From Bacillus sp. SD088 (GTDB lineage: Bacteria; Bacillota; Bacilli; Bacillales; Bacillaceae_C), in the NCBI RefSeq assembly GCF_017355205.1, contig NZ_JADIJK010000003.1, positions 1 through 64,000 on the forward strand: a DNA stretch of 64,000 nucleotides, read 5' to 3'. The notes beneath the pieces are model-generated. The model did no database searches. It was given only the letters and a program-made list of their open reading frames with translations, and had not been told where the DNA came from. The position numbers were made by a program, and so were the translations under genes. Of the stretch, positions 7,360 through 15,635 are shown in pieces; positions within the stretch are counted from its first letter, which is position 1, and each line of letters begins with the position of its first letter.

Positions 7360-8703
7360 CTATTCACTCTTGATTCGTTCTTGAATCAAAATATCTAAGC
7401 GCTCTTTCTCTTGGCGCAAAAATGAATTCACATCCATATCCTCATCAAATAAAACTCTCCAATCAATCGACTCGACTAGAGTATTCAGATTTAAATAGCG
7501 ATCGTACGGACTGACGTTCTCCGGTCCAGGGTTAGGTGGGTATTTAAAAAATGCATCTGTATTGTATTCTTGCATCCCTTCTACTTCCTCCCCAAATACC
7601 TCCTGCATCTTTGGATCTTTTAACGGTGAGGCCACAGCATATTTACTTGATTGCATTTCTTGAGCCTCATCGGATAATATATAGGCTAAAACTTCGAACG
7701 CTTCATCTGGATGCTCACTCGTTGCGGTAATCGCGTAAGCATTGCTCCATGAAATCGGTGCATACTCCGGGTGCCCATCCCAAAGTGGGAAGGTTGTCAA
7801 ATTAAAGTTTATATTTCCATCATTATGCACTGTTGTAATTGCATTCCAATATGGAGACATAGCCACTGTCCCTTCCTCGATAAACCCTTTATAGAACGGT
7901 GGAAATGGATAGTTCCCCGGAATGTTTACAAAGTCTTGATACAGGGAAGCAATATCAGACCAGATTGAATCCTCCTGAAAAAGCAATTCGCCCGTTTCAG
8001 GATCTGTAAAATTTATTGGCAGTTGTTGGATTGGAAGTCGAGAGGCGGTATCTTTCTCTCTCATATCAAACGTAAACCCCTTGTAATCCACACCGTTCCT
8101 TGTCCCTGTAAGACGATAGGCCAATTCCAATGTCTCTTTCCATGTCATCCCATCTTCAGGATACGGTTCCCCAAATAAGTCAAAAATATCTTTATTGTAA
8201 TACAGGGCTCGAACCCCTCGATTATAAGGCATAGCCAGTAATCTTCCTTCCCCCGTCGGATCTTGGTTAATGAAGGAGGTAAGAATACTTGGTTCAATAC
8301 GATCCAAGTCAAAATCATGTTTCTCCGCCAACTCAATCAAATCAACTTCAAGCTCGTATTCAACTATATCGGAATAAATCCCGCCCTGATTGCCTATCCA
8401 AATAATATCCGGTACCGCATCGTTTAAAATCAAATCCTCCATTGGCGTATCCTCAATTCGCTCTATAGTAATATGTGGCAGCTTATCCTCAACTGGTTCT
8501 TTTATAAATTCCGCGAAACGCTCGTCATCAAAACTACGCGTCATAATCGTCACAGTAACATCTTCCACTTGCTCTTCTTCATCATCGTCCCGTTCATTCG
8601 AGGGAGAGTCTACTTGCCCTGAGCAAGCTGCTATAATAAATGCGAACAAAATCATAGTCGTCATGCCCATTACCCCTTTAAGAAACCCCTTACAAAATCT
8701 CAT
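7360..8703 (-). CDS. Family 1 extracellular solute-binding lipoprotein (ABC-type, sugar-like)
   Basis: Secreted substrate-binding lipoprotein, 447 residues. Signal peptide with lipobox IIAAC (Cys27), followed by an acidic linker (about residues 30-48) and a two-lobe binding domain. Typical family signatures are DIIWIG, LLAMPYNRGVRALYYNKDIF, GMTWKETLELA and a late WSNAYAITATSEHPDEAFEVLAYI segment, as in carbohydrate-binding proteins. GGAAGG lies eight bases before the ATG. No permease or ATPase gene is adjacent, so it is an orphan or works with a distant transporter. The nearest neighbours are the frameshifted FAD oxidoreductase upstream on the same strand and its divergent AraC regulator, so a shared substrate is plausible. 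The substrate is unknown. Confidence 0.88.
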   Translation of the reverse strand: MRFCKGFLKGVMGMTTMILFAFIIAACSGQVDSPSNERDDDEEEQVEDVTVTIMTRSFDDERFAEFIKEPVEDKLPHITIERIEDTPMEDLILNDAVPDIIWIGNQGGIYSDIVEYELEVDLIELAEKHDFDLDRIEPSILTSFINQDPTGEGRLLAMPYNRGVRALYYNKDIFDLFGEPYPEDGMTWKETLELAYRLTGTRNGVDYKGFTFDMREKDTASRLPIQQLPINFTDPETGELLFQEDSIWSDIASLYQDFVNIPGNYPFPPFYKGFIEEGTVAMSPYWNAITTVHNDGNINFNLTTFPLWDGHPEYAPISWSNAYAITATSEHPDEAFEVLAYILSDEAQEMQSSKYAVASPLKDPKMQEVFGEEVEGMQEYNTDAFFKYPPNPGPENVSPYDRYLNLNTLVESIDWRVLFDEDMDVNSFLRQEKERLDILIQERIKSE

Positions 8704-9041
8704 TTAGAAAACCTTCCTTTCTATTCAATTTTTGTTTCCTTAGGAATATCTCTCAATCAAGTCGTCAATTAGCTAATCTCCCGATTTTTGACATCGGTGT
8801 CATTTTTTTCTTTATGATGAAAAGTTTAACCGTCACTTCTATTGGATGAGGGGTTACTTCTATGAATATATCGTTCTTCAATCTATATAGGTTGTCACCC
8901 CCCAAAAAAGCCATATTTGTTTAGACATATCCTCTAGTGTTTTCATAGAGGGGAATGAACATGTTAAATAATTTCCTTTTTGGGGGACTAACCCATATTT
9001 GTACTTTCGATTCTAATGTAATCAATTCATTTTCTTGTATG
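8704..9041. other. Intergenic stretch with inverted and direct repeats
   Basis: No gene is seen. It contains an inverted repeat of about 12 bp (CCCCCAAAAAAG near 8899-8910, CCTTTTTGGGGG at 8975-8986) and a direct repeat CCATATTTGT at 8911-8920 and 8993-9002. Around 8789-8802 there is a short palindrome GACATCGGTGTC upstream of the solute-binding protein gene, a possible operator. Confidence 0.4.
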
Positions 9042-10909
9042 TTAGGCGTTGTTTCCTTCTGGTGCCGGATAAGTTCTCACTTCATTTATTCTAGCCAGTT
9101 CGGAACCATGTGTTTCATGTACATTTATTCGTAGCTTATTTGTAGCTGGAGCACCTGTGACAGAGTGGATACGTAGTCGTTGATAGTTGTCTTTTTCCTC
9201 AATCAGTGTTTGCCACTTTCCACCAACCTCGCACTCGATTGTATAATGCTTCACGATCTCTGGCTGTGGACCGCCCCATTTCATTTTCTTTACATAATCA
9301 TCTGAATGACTAAGCGTCAATACTCGATGTTGGCCACTATCAAAGACCAATCGGATTTCGCCAAGTTGAAATGGATCATCCCAGCTTAATTCAATCCACT
9401 CTGGCATTGTTCCAGGTGGGACAGCACTTATCCAACGATTAGTGCCTTCTATCCCTCTACTTCCTTTAACCCCTTTAGGACCCAAAGTAGCTCGCGTCTG
9501 TCCAGAAATAATATTTAAGGCGCGGCCATCATTCTTCTCGCTTGATGCGGTAATAGTAGCTTTTCTCGCATAATCGCTTGTATCTTCATTAGTGACACCA
9601 ATGAGATAAGCATCATCTCTGAGTAAATTTTGTTGGATCGCCGAAAGTGACAGATGATCCAGTAGTAACTTATGTGGCGTCAGTTCCTTTTTCACGGCAT
9701 GCGCTGCAGCTGTTCCAACCCCCTGTCCAACTACCGCACAGGTAGCCATGACCCTAGTTGAAGCAAAGGCCACATGTGTAGCGGAAATATTACGCCCAGC
9801 AAACATTAAATTTTCAATGTCTTTTGATATACATGCACTTAAAGGGATATCATATAAATGTGGAACTTGAATACTATTCGTTGGTTTCATATCGCTTGCA
9901 TCAATCCCTTCAGGGGGATGTAAATCAATCGGCCATCCTCCATAAGCAATCGAATCTTTAAAAGGTTTAGCGTCTGTTATATCGTTTTGAGTTAAAACAT
10001 GCATCCCCTTAAATCTGCGGCTTTCCCGTTTTCCGGGTAAAAAGCCAAACCATTCTAATGCCCAATTATCGGCACCATGATTGCCTTCATTTTTAATATG
10101 ATCCCATACGCCTAGCATGATGGCTAATAATTCATCGCGGATCGTTTCATTGTCTTTAATGGTGTCTAATGTTCCGCCCCATTCTACCCACCAATAGCCA
10201 TATTCTAGTCCCCTATCCGTACCAGCTGAGGCATGAGGGCGCAACTTTAGGTCTTCTTCTGTAAATTTTCTTGCCCATGTTGGCGCCTGGAATTTTGCAG
10301 GGTAACCAATATCTCTTGCTTGAAACAATAAGCTTGAACCCTGCCGGTAATTATCTCCTTCATCATTCGCGAACTCTTCATTATGCGTTTTCTTACTCTC
10401 TCGTCCCCAAAAATAAGATGCGCCCGCTTCCTTCCTAAGCGTCCATCACCTGTACAGTCGACAAAAATAGCGGCCTTAATTGTAAAAATATCTTCTGTAG
10501 ATTGCCGTTCCGCAATTACCTGTTTTATGATACCTTGATCGGCTATAGCATCTGTTACGACTGTATTTAATAATAAGGTTAAATTGTCGTTTTCACGACA
10601 TTTTTCATAATAGATTAGATCCAACATTGAGGGTGAACGTTGAGGATTTCGTACAGCCGTTTCTAAACGAATTTCCTCAATAATCCCACCTTCTCTTGCT
10701 TCCGTTTCTAATTTTTTTCCCCGTTTTCCACTGGCATCAGCTCCAACAATATGCATACGCACCTCACTGGAAGCATTTCCTCCCAGTACAGAACGATCTT
10801 GGCATAAGATCACTTTAGCCCCGTTTCGTGCAGCTGCAATTGCCGTTGGAACTCCAGCTGCTCCACCTCCAGCGACTAATATATCACAATACAAGTCTGT
10901 ATGTTTCAT
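9042..10909 (-). pseudogene. FAD-dependent oxidoreductase with C-terminal discoidin-like domain, interrupted by a frameshift
   Basis: Translation starts at 10909 (AAAGGGGG eight bases upstream) with a Rossmann dinucleotide site [19 protein letters not shown] and [11 protein letters not shown], and reads to CTGDGRLG. There the frame is lost. The family continuation [12 protein letters not shown], then [10 protein letters not shown], is encoded in the next frame and runs to 9042. The break is at about 10430-10436, where one base seems missing in GGAAGGAAG. The second part has the FAD_oxidored landmarks (NLMFAGRNISATHVAFASTRVMATC) and ends in about 170 residues of beta-rich, discoidin-like sequence (ATITASSEKNDGRAL, RINEVRTYP). 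If intact it would be about 620-630 residues. Such enzymes often lie in carbohydrate-use clusters with AraC regulators; the reaction is unknown. A sequencing error is possible. Confidence 0.85.
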
Positions 10910-11135
10910 CTTTCATTCCCCCTTTCAAATTAATGTTTAACGAAGTAAAATGAAGGCTTTAAAAACGCTTTCTCTTTTAAGTTCTGGAAAGACAACTCCT
11001 TTCCACCGAAGCCAAATTCATTATGATATAATTTGAAGAAATTTCCTTAATAAACAGAATATAGGAAATTAAAAAACTTTTAAATGCACATAATTTATTT
11101 TGTCATATCCAAAATTTCAAAAAAGGATGAGTAAA

Positions 11136-11933
11136 ATGAAGGACTCGATAACATTACCAAAGTTGATTAGACATGTATTTTGGAATAAAAAGAAACACTT
11201 TTTACGAAAACAAGATACGTACTCCATGTGGATGTTATTCGCCATCGAAGAAGGGGATTTTACATACCAAATTGATAAATCCGCAGGACACGCAAAAAAG
11301 GGAGACATTGTGTTTTGTCCTCCACGGGTTGCTTTTCACCGCAAAACTGAAACTCCTTTAAGTTTTCATGCCATTGTTTTTGATTTTCCTTATCATGAAA
11401 CGGGGTTCTTGCAAGAAATGTTGCGACAAAATGAACATAAATTATTTGTTCCGCTTACTACACGCTTATTTGAAAATTATCAGCAACTCCGAAAACTACA
11501 TCCCCTCTCTGATGTGGTTCCGTTAAAACAGATTTATTTTCACGATATGTGGATCATTATGAGCAACTACAACCCACCTGTCTTCGAGAGAAAGGGACAA
11601 AAACACCAGGACGATCCTGTAATGAAACAAGTCCTTGCTCATCTAGAAAATCATGCTCATCAACCGATCGAAATCAAGCGTGTTGCCAGCAAATTCCACA
11701 TGTCATCCGTTCAATTGACTCGTCGCTTCAAAAATGTTTATCATATGACCCCCATGCAGTATCTGACTTCCATCCGTATCGAAAAAGCGGCCAACTTATT
11801 ATTGGAAACCAATTGGAATTTGGAGACGATTGCTCACGAAAGTGGTTATGAAAGTGGTTATTATCTCAGTCGAATTTTCCATAAGCATATGAATGTTCGA
11901 CCTTCTGACTACCGAAAAATCAATCGTTTTTAG
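11136..11933 (+). CDS. AraC-family transcriptional regulator
   Basis: DNA-binding regulator of 265 residues. Residues up to about 150 form an AraC-type cupin ligand domain (YQIDKSAGHAKKGDIVFCPP is the characteristic sugar-sensor strand pattern). The last 100 residues hold two helix-turn-helix motifs (IEIKRVASKFHMSSVQLTRRFK and LETIAHESGYESGYYLSRIF in parts), ending PSDYRK. The start at 11136 follows AAAAAGGATGAG; the frame is open upstream to a TTG at 11100 with no binding site. It is divergent from the FAD oxidoreductase gene, so it very likely controls that gene and perhaps the solute-binding protein. The inducer is unknown; a sugar or glycoside is inferred from neighbours. Confidence 0.87.
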   Translation: MKDSITLPKLIRHVFWNKKKHFLRKQDTYSMWMLFAIEEGDFTYQIDKSAGHAKKGDIVFCPPRVAFHRKTETPLSFHAIVFDFPYHETGFLQEMLRQNEHKLFVPLTTRLFENYQQLRKLHPLSDVVPLKQIYFHDMWIIMSNYNPPVFERKGQKHQDDPVMKQVLAHLENHAHQPIEIKRVASKFHMSSVQLTRRFKNVYHMTPMQYLTSIRIEKAANLLLETNWNLETIAHESGYESGYYLSRIFHKHMNVRPSDYRKINRF

Positions 11934-12264
11934 AGGCTATTCATCTACTTGTAGTTAGATGTAAAAAAGAGTGTCCGTGCCATAAATTCTATTTAGTTTT
12001 TTCATGAATGGTTAATGTTGATGGAATTTCTATCGATGGCAATTCCATATCCCCCTTTAGAAAAGAGAACAGCGGCTAAAATCACACCGTCCTGGTCACC
12101 GATGGCACCTGAAGCTGGATCCAGTATTAGCCATATGTATGCTTTAATTTTTTTAAAAAAAAGCAAAAATCCCTTGTTCGTCGCTAGCTTTCCCCCTCTC
12201 CATATCGGTCATTTAAAGGGCGGACATATTGAATTATTTCACGATTGGATTATAATAATATTTA
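11934..12264. other. Intergenic stretch with a repeat remnant
   Basis: No gene is seen. Bases 12060-12135 contain a decayed dispersed-repeat end (GATGGCACCTGAAGCTGGATCC) like those at 5380 and 40175. The 3' part holds the promoter of the MFS gene. Confidence 0.5.
12229..12256 (+). promoter_or_regulatory. Sigma-A-type promoter of the MFS gene
   Basis: TTGAAT (12229-12234), 16-base spacer, perfect TATAAT (12251-12256). The expected start of transcription is near 12262-12264. Confidence 0.65.
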
Positions 12265-13515
12265 GTGTTACGAAATAAATATCATCAAGAAGGTGTTATT
12301 ATTAGTATTGCAAAGCGTAATTTGCTAATCATGTGGGTTTGTAATTTTTTAGTTGCGGCAAGCATGACAATGGTTGTACCGTTTATCTCCCTATACATTG
12401 AAACGTTCGGAGATTTTAGCAACGAATATGTTCAAAGGTGGGCTGGTTTAGTTTTTGGAGTAACCTTTATCAGTGCCTTTTTATTTTCTCCTATCTGGGG
12501 GAAAATTGGGGATAAATACGGATTTAAGCCGATTCTCCTTATTACAGGATATGGAATTGCTTTATCCGTTTTTATTATGGGAATTGTAAGTAATGTGCTC
12601 GGACTCTTTATTCTGCGGATGTTTATGGGGATTGTGACAGGCTTTATTCCAACGTCCATAGCATTAATTTCGAAGCAGACGCCCAAAAATGAAGCTGGTA
12701 AAACACTTGGAACATTGCAAATGGGGAATGTTTCAGGTAGCCTTTTTGGTCCTTTGCTTGGAGGTTTAATGGCGGACACCTTTGGTTTCCAATATACCTT
12801 TATCATTACCGCAATCGGTGTAGCCATTGCTTCAACTGTTGTTCTCTTTGGAATACGTGAGATCAAGCAAACAGAGGAAGAACGGAAGCAATTTAAACCT
12901 CATACTAGTAAAGATGTGATAAAACTGATTTTCAGTCGCAAATTGCTGATTATGGTTATGCTTGTTGCATTGCTAATCCAAATCGGTAATTTCAGCATAC
13001 AACCGCTTTTAGCGTTGTATGTCAATGAACTGACCCAAGCAACGAGTGTTGCCTTTCTTGCAGGTATGGCTTTTTCGGCCACAGGGTTTGGAAATTTACT
13101 GCTCACCCGTCAATGGGGAAAATTAGGAGATTCCATTGGATTTGAAAAAGTGTTACTGATCTTGCTTGTGCTCGCATCGATTTTGATTATTCCGCAAGCA
13201 TTTGTATCAGATCTCTGGCAGCTTGTGCTTTTAAGGTTTTTATATGGTATGGCGGTCGGAGGCATGCTTCCTTGTATTACGGCCTATATTCGCCTTGAAG
13301 CACCGCTGGATATGCAAGGAGAAGTGCTTGGATATAATCAAAGCTTTCGATTTTTAGGCAATGTGATTGGTCCTGCCTTAGGAGGATTTGTTGCTGGATT
13401 CGGAGGAATTTCTAACGTCTTTTATGTAACTGGCGGTTTATTCCTTGTTGGGTTTATTCTTCTATTTGTAAGCTTTAGGCACGACCAACAAAAGCATTTA
13501 AGTGAAAGTATGTAA
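12265..13515 (+). CDS. MFS drug/metabolite efflux transporter (12 TM)
   Basis: Major facilitator of the DHA1 type, up to 416 residues, with 12 predicted membrane helices. Motif A-like GKIGDKYGFKPI follows TM2, and antiporter motif C-like GSLFGPLLGGLMAD lies in TM5, with GPALGGFVAG in the second half. The substrate is unknown; drug efflux is inferred from the family. The start is odd. The only in-frame NTG codon before the first helix is GTG at 12265, right at the predicted transcript start. A good Shine-Dalgarno (AAGAAGGTG, 12287-12295) is followed by ATT codons at 12298 and 12301 but no ATG, GTG or TTG until TTG at 12322. Translation may begin at an AUU codon or the original start has mutated. 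Stand-alone gene with its own promoter and terminator. Confidence 0.85.
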   Translation: MLRNKYHQEGVIISIAKRNLLIMWVCNFLVAASMTMVVPFISLYIETFGDFSNEYVQRWAGLVFGVTFISAFLFSPIWGKIGDKYGFKPILLITGYGIALSVFIMGIVSNVLGLFILRMFMGIVTGFIPTSIALISKQTPKNEAGKTLGTLQMGNVSGSLFGPLLGGLMADTFGFQYTFIITAIGVAIASTVVLFGIREIKQTEEERKQFKPHTSKDVIKLIFSRKLLIMVMLVALLIQIGNFSIQPLLALYVNELTQATSVAFLAGMAFSATGFGNLLLTRQWGKLGDSIGFEKVLLILLVLASILIIPQAFVSDLWQLVLLRFLYGMAVGGMLPCITAYIRLEAPLDMQGEVLGYNQSFRFLGNVIGPALGGFVAGFGGISNVFYVTGGLFLVGFILLFVSFRHDQQKHLSESM

Positions 13516-13543
13516 GACTCCTAGGATTCCTGGGAGTCTTTTT
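13514..13543 (+). terminator. Terminator of the MFS gene
   Basis: Stem AAGACTCC / GGGAGTCTT (loop TAGGATTCCT) followed by five Ts, directly after the stop. Confidence 0.85.
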
Positions 13544-13604
13544 GTATTATGTTGGTTCTAACATAAAAATCCACCCTTTCATTTTTATTCATTATGAAGA
13601 AAGT

Positions 13605-14150
13605 TTATTTCTGCCCTAAAATATATCCCATCTCAATTCTCACTTCTTTCTTTTCCATATCGTTGTTTGAATAACTTAGTAGGTCAAAACCAGTTAGTTT
13701 GAATCCATGTTTCCTATAAAATTTTATTGCAGAAAAATTGGATGTCTGCGTCTCTAAGACAATGGCTCTAACTCCTATCTCTTTTCCACGTCTCTTTGCA
13801 TATTTCATTAGCCTACTACCAATCCCCTTTGCTTTCATTGATTTCTTTACATGAATATCCTGTATCCTCAACACATTATTCCATTTTTCATGATTGAAAC
13901 TAATGACCCCAACCTCATCACCATGTAATTCCGCTGCATAACATTCCAATTGAGGTAAACTCTCATCAAAAATGTCGCCTTCCTCATATTTTTCGAATTT
14001 TTCTTTGAAATTCATTACGGATAAGTTAAAACTCCATCCATTTTCTTTTTCCATTATAGATATATCATAATATTGATCGGAGCTATATTGATAAATTACT
14101 TTTTTTCCATTTGGATAATCTTCTTTTTTTACTCTCCTTATGTTAATCAT
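13605..14150 (-). CDS. GNAT-family N-acetyltransferase
   Basis: Protein of 181 residues with a GNAT fold: central strand EVGVISFNH, acetyl-CoA loop KSMKAKGIGSRLMKYAKRRG (the R/Q-x-x-G-x-G/A pattern), then VLETQTSNFSAIKFYRKHGF, the usual motif B and C-terminal strand. GGAGGGG lies just upstream of the ATG. The first 90 residues are divergent and probably bind the acceptor. The substrate (protein N-terminus, amine or drug) cannot be deduced. It is divergent from the DUF4037 gene; no operon partner. Confidence 0.85.
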   Translation of the reverse strand: MINIRRVKKEDYPNGKKVIYQYSSDQYYDISIMEKENGWSFNLSVMNFKEKFEKYEEGDIFDESLPQLECYAAELHGDEVGVISFNHEKWNNVLRIQDIHVKKSMKAKGIGSRLMKYAKRRGKEIGVRAIVLETQTSNFSAIKFYRKHGFKLTGFDLLSYSNNDMEKKEVRIEMGYILGQK

Positions 14151-14255
14151 TGATTCCCCTCCATAATTATTTATTATAATTGAATAGAACCTTTAACCAA
14201 CGACGCCTTATTGATAGAATCATTACAAATGAACTTAGAAATGGGAGGGTAATAT

Positions 14256-15314
14256 TTGAATACATTCATACAAGGAAGAACTCTTTCAAGTCAGTTCTAT
14301 AGGGAGATTATCCAACCTTTATTAGTAAACATCCCTCATGATGCAGTTTTGGTTGGGGAGGGATCTGATGTTTTAGGCTTTGATCAGCCAATCTCGACAG
14401 ATCATGATTGGGGGCCGCGAGTAACTATTTTTGTTTCCAAGAATAATGAAATCCACTCAATCCGGAACAGGATTTTAGCCAATTTACCAGAAAAGTTTCT
14501 TGGATATTCTACTTCTATAGATGAGGATACGAGCAATATTCAGGTTATTACAGCTAAGGAATGGTTACAGAACAATTTAGGTATTAAAGATATTCACGCT
14601 TTATCCTATGATGATTGGCTATCGTTTCCGCAACAGCACTTACTGCAATTTGTCGGCGGAATTTCCTTCGCAGATTCTCTTGGTGATTATAAAAAGGCCA
14701 AACAAATTCTTTCATGGTATCCTGATGATGTATGGCGGTGGGCTATGGCTTCACAGTGGTATTTAATTTGGGCCAGTGAACGACTGATACAACGCACTTT
14801 AGAAGCAAAAGATTATTTAGGTTCCCAACTCATTGTGCAAAAGGTAGTTCGATATATTATTGAAATGTGGTTTCTACAAAATAAACAGTACAAACCTTAT
14901 GATAAATGGCTTGGTTCAGCCTTTGGGAAAATCGCAGGATCTGATTTTTTCAGAGAAAAATCCTGGGAAATTTTTTCTACTAATGATAAGAATAAACAAA
15001 TTGAATTGTTGCAACAAATGCTTGTTAGATTAGGGGAAAACCATAATAGACTTAGATTATCTAAGGTAATTAATCCTACAATCGTTTCTTACGAGGTCGG
15101 AATAAATAATGCAGTCCGTCATTACAAAACATTCAATTCTAGCGCCTATAAGGACGCTTGTACCGAAAGTATTGAAGATCCAACTTTACAAAAATTAATT
15201 TTTGTAGGAACTGTTGACCAAATGACCAATGTTTCTGATGCAATGATTAATTTTTCAGATTGGACAAAGATCCTCCGAGAAGGTTATGCAAAAGCACTTT
15301 CAAAATCCCGGTAA
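14256..15314 (+). CDS. DUF4037 domain protein (nucleotidyltransferase-like)
   Basis: Protein of 352 residues. The N-terminus carries the family signature VLVGEGSDVLGFDQPISTDHDWGP, a GS...D.D pattern like the metal site of antibiotic-type nucleotidyltransferases, followed by the helical DUF4037 region (KQILSWYPDDVWRWAMASQW). Translation starts at a TTG with GGGAGGG six bases upstream; no better start exists. The biochemical role is unknown. The resemblance to nucleotidyltransferases is a family-level inference. Neighbours are an acetyltransferase and a kinase fragment, both also typical of small resistance or modification islands. Confidence 0.8.
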   Translation: MNTFIQGRTLSSQFYREIIQPLLVNIPHDAVLVGEGSDVLGFDQPISTDHDWGPRVTIFVSKNNEIHSIRNRILANLPEKFLGYSTSIDEDTSNIQVITAKEWLQNNLGIKDIHALSYDDWLSFPQQHLLQFVGGISFADSLGDYKKAKQILSWYPDDVWRWAMASQWYLIWASERLIQRTLEAKDYLGSQLIVQKVVRYIIEMWFLQNKQYKPYDKWLGSAFGKIAGSDFFREKSWEIFSTNDKNKQIELLQQMLVRLGENHNRLRLSKVINPTIVSYEVGINNAVRHYKTFNSSAYKDACTESIEDPTLQKLIFVGTVDQMTNVSDAMINFSDWTKILREGYAKALSKSR

Positions 15315-15343
15315 AAAACTAGTCACTGCTTGAAGATTAAGTA

Positions 15344-15553
15344 TTAATTGAAATGGGAGGTCCACTTCCTTCTCATGGATCGCCTATTCTGTTGATGCAA
15401 CCAACGAACCCACGCTGGGTGTCCTTGCTCTTCTTCGTACCACCACTTATGTTTAAACCCCATCCTATCCAAGCTTTTTGAAATGGATTGTGCAGTAGTG
15501 GATTTTCCCGACCCAGGAATCCCTTCAACCATTATTAATTTGGTAGTTTCCAT
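15344..15553 (-). pseudogene. N-terminal fragment of a P-loop kinase
   Basis: Frame of 69 residues from ATG at 15553 (AGGGAGTG upstream). It begins METTKLIMVEG with a perfect Walker A GIPGSGKST (about residues 12-20) and continues as in P-loop NTPases for about 45 residues up to YEEEQGHP. The rest (RWLHQQNRRSMRRKW) does not resemble a kinase, and the ORF ends where related enzymes would have some 200 more residues. The catalytic, lid and nucleotide regions are absent, so this is a truncated remnant rather than a working enzyme. Downstream lies the DUF4037 gene end, convergent. Confidence 0.65.
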
Positions 15554-15571
15554 CAAATCACTCCCTATTAA

Positions 15572-15614
15572 AAATAATATTAGCACTCTTAGGAGTAGAG
15601 TGCCAATATTATTA
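15572..15614. terminator. Hairpin terminator downstream of the LLM oxidoreductase
   Basis: Long stem AATAATATTGGCACTCT / AGAGTGCTAATATTATT. It ends the minus-strand monooxygenase gene 22 bases past its stop and precedes the kinase fragment. Confidence 0.75.
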
Positions 15615-15635
15615 TCATTCCTCTGTTATGGAGCC

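Noticed and set aside
8961-9105. Short plus-strand ORF starting ATG after AGAGGGG
   Set aside because: It runs into the 3' end of the FAD oxidoreductase on the other strand and the translation has no protein-like pattern; the AG-rich start is probably chance.
12015-12278. Possible 87-residue plus-strand gene
   Set aside because: It has no ribosome-binding site, covers a decayed dispersed repeat and the MFS promoter, and its protein sequence has no gene-like features.
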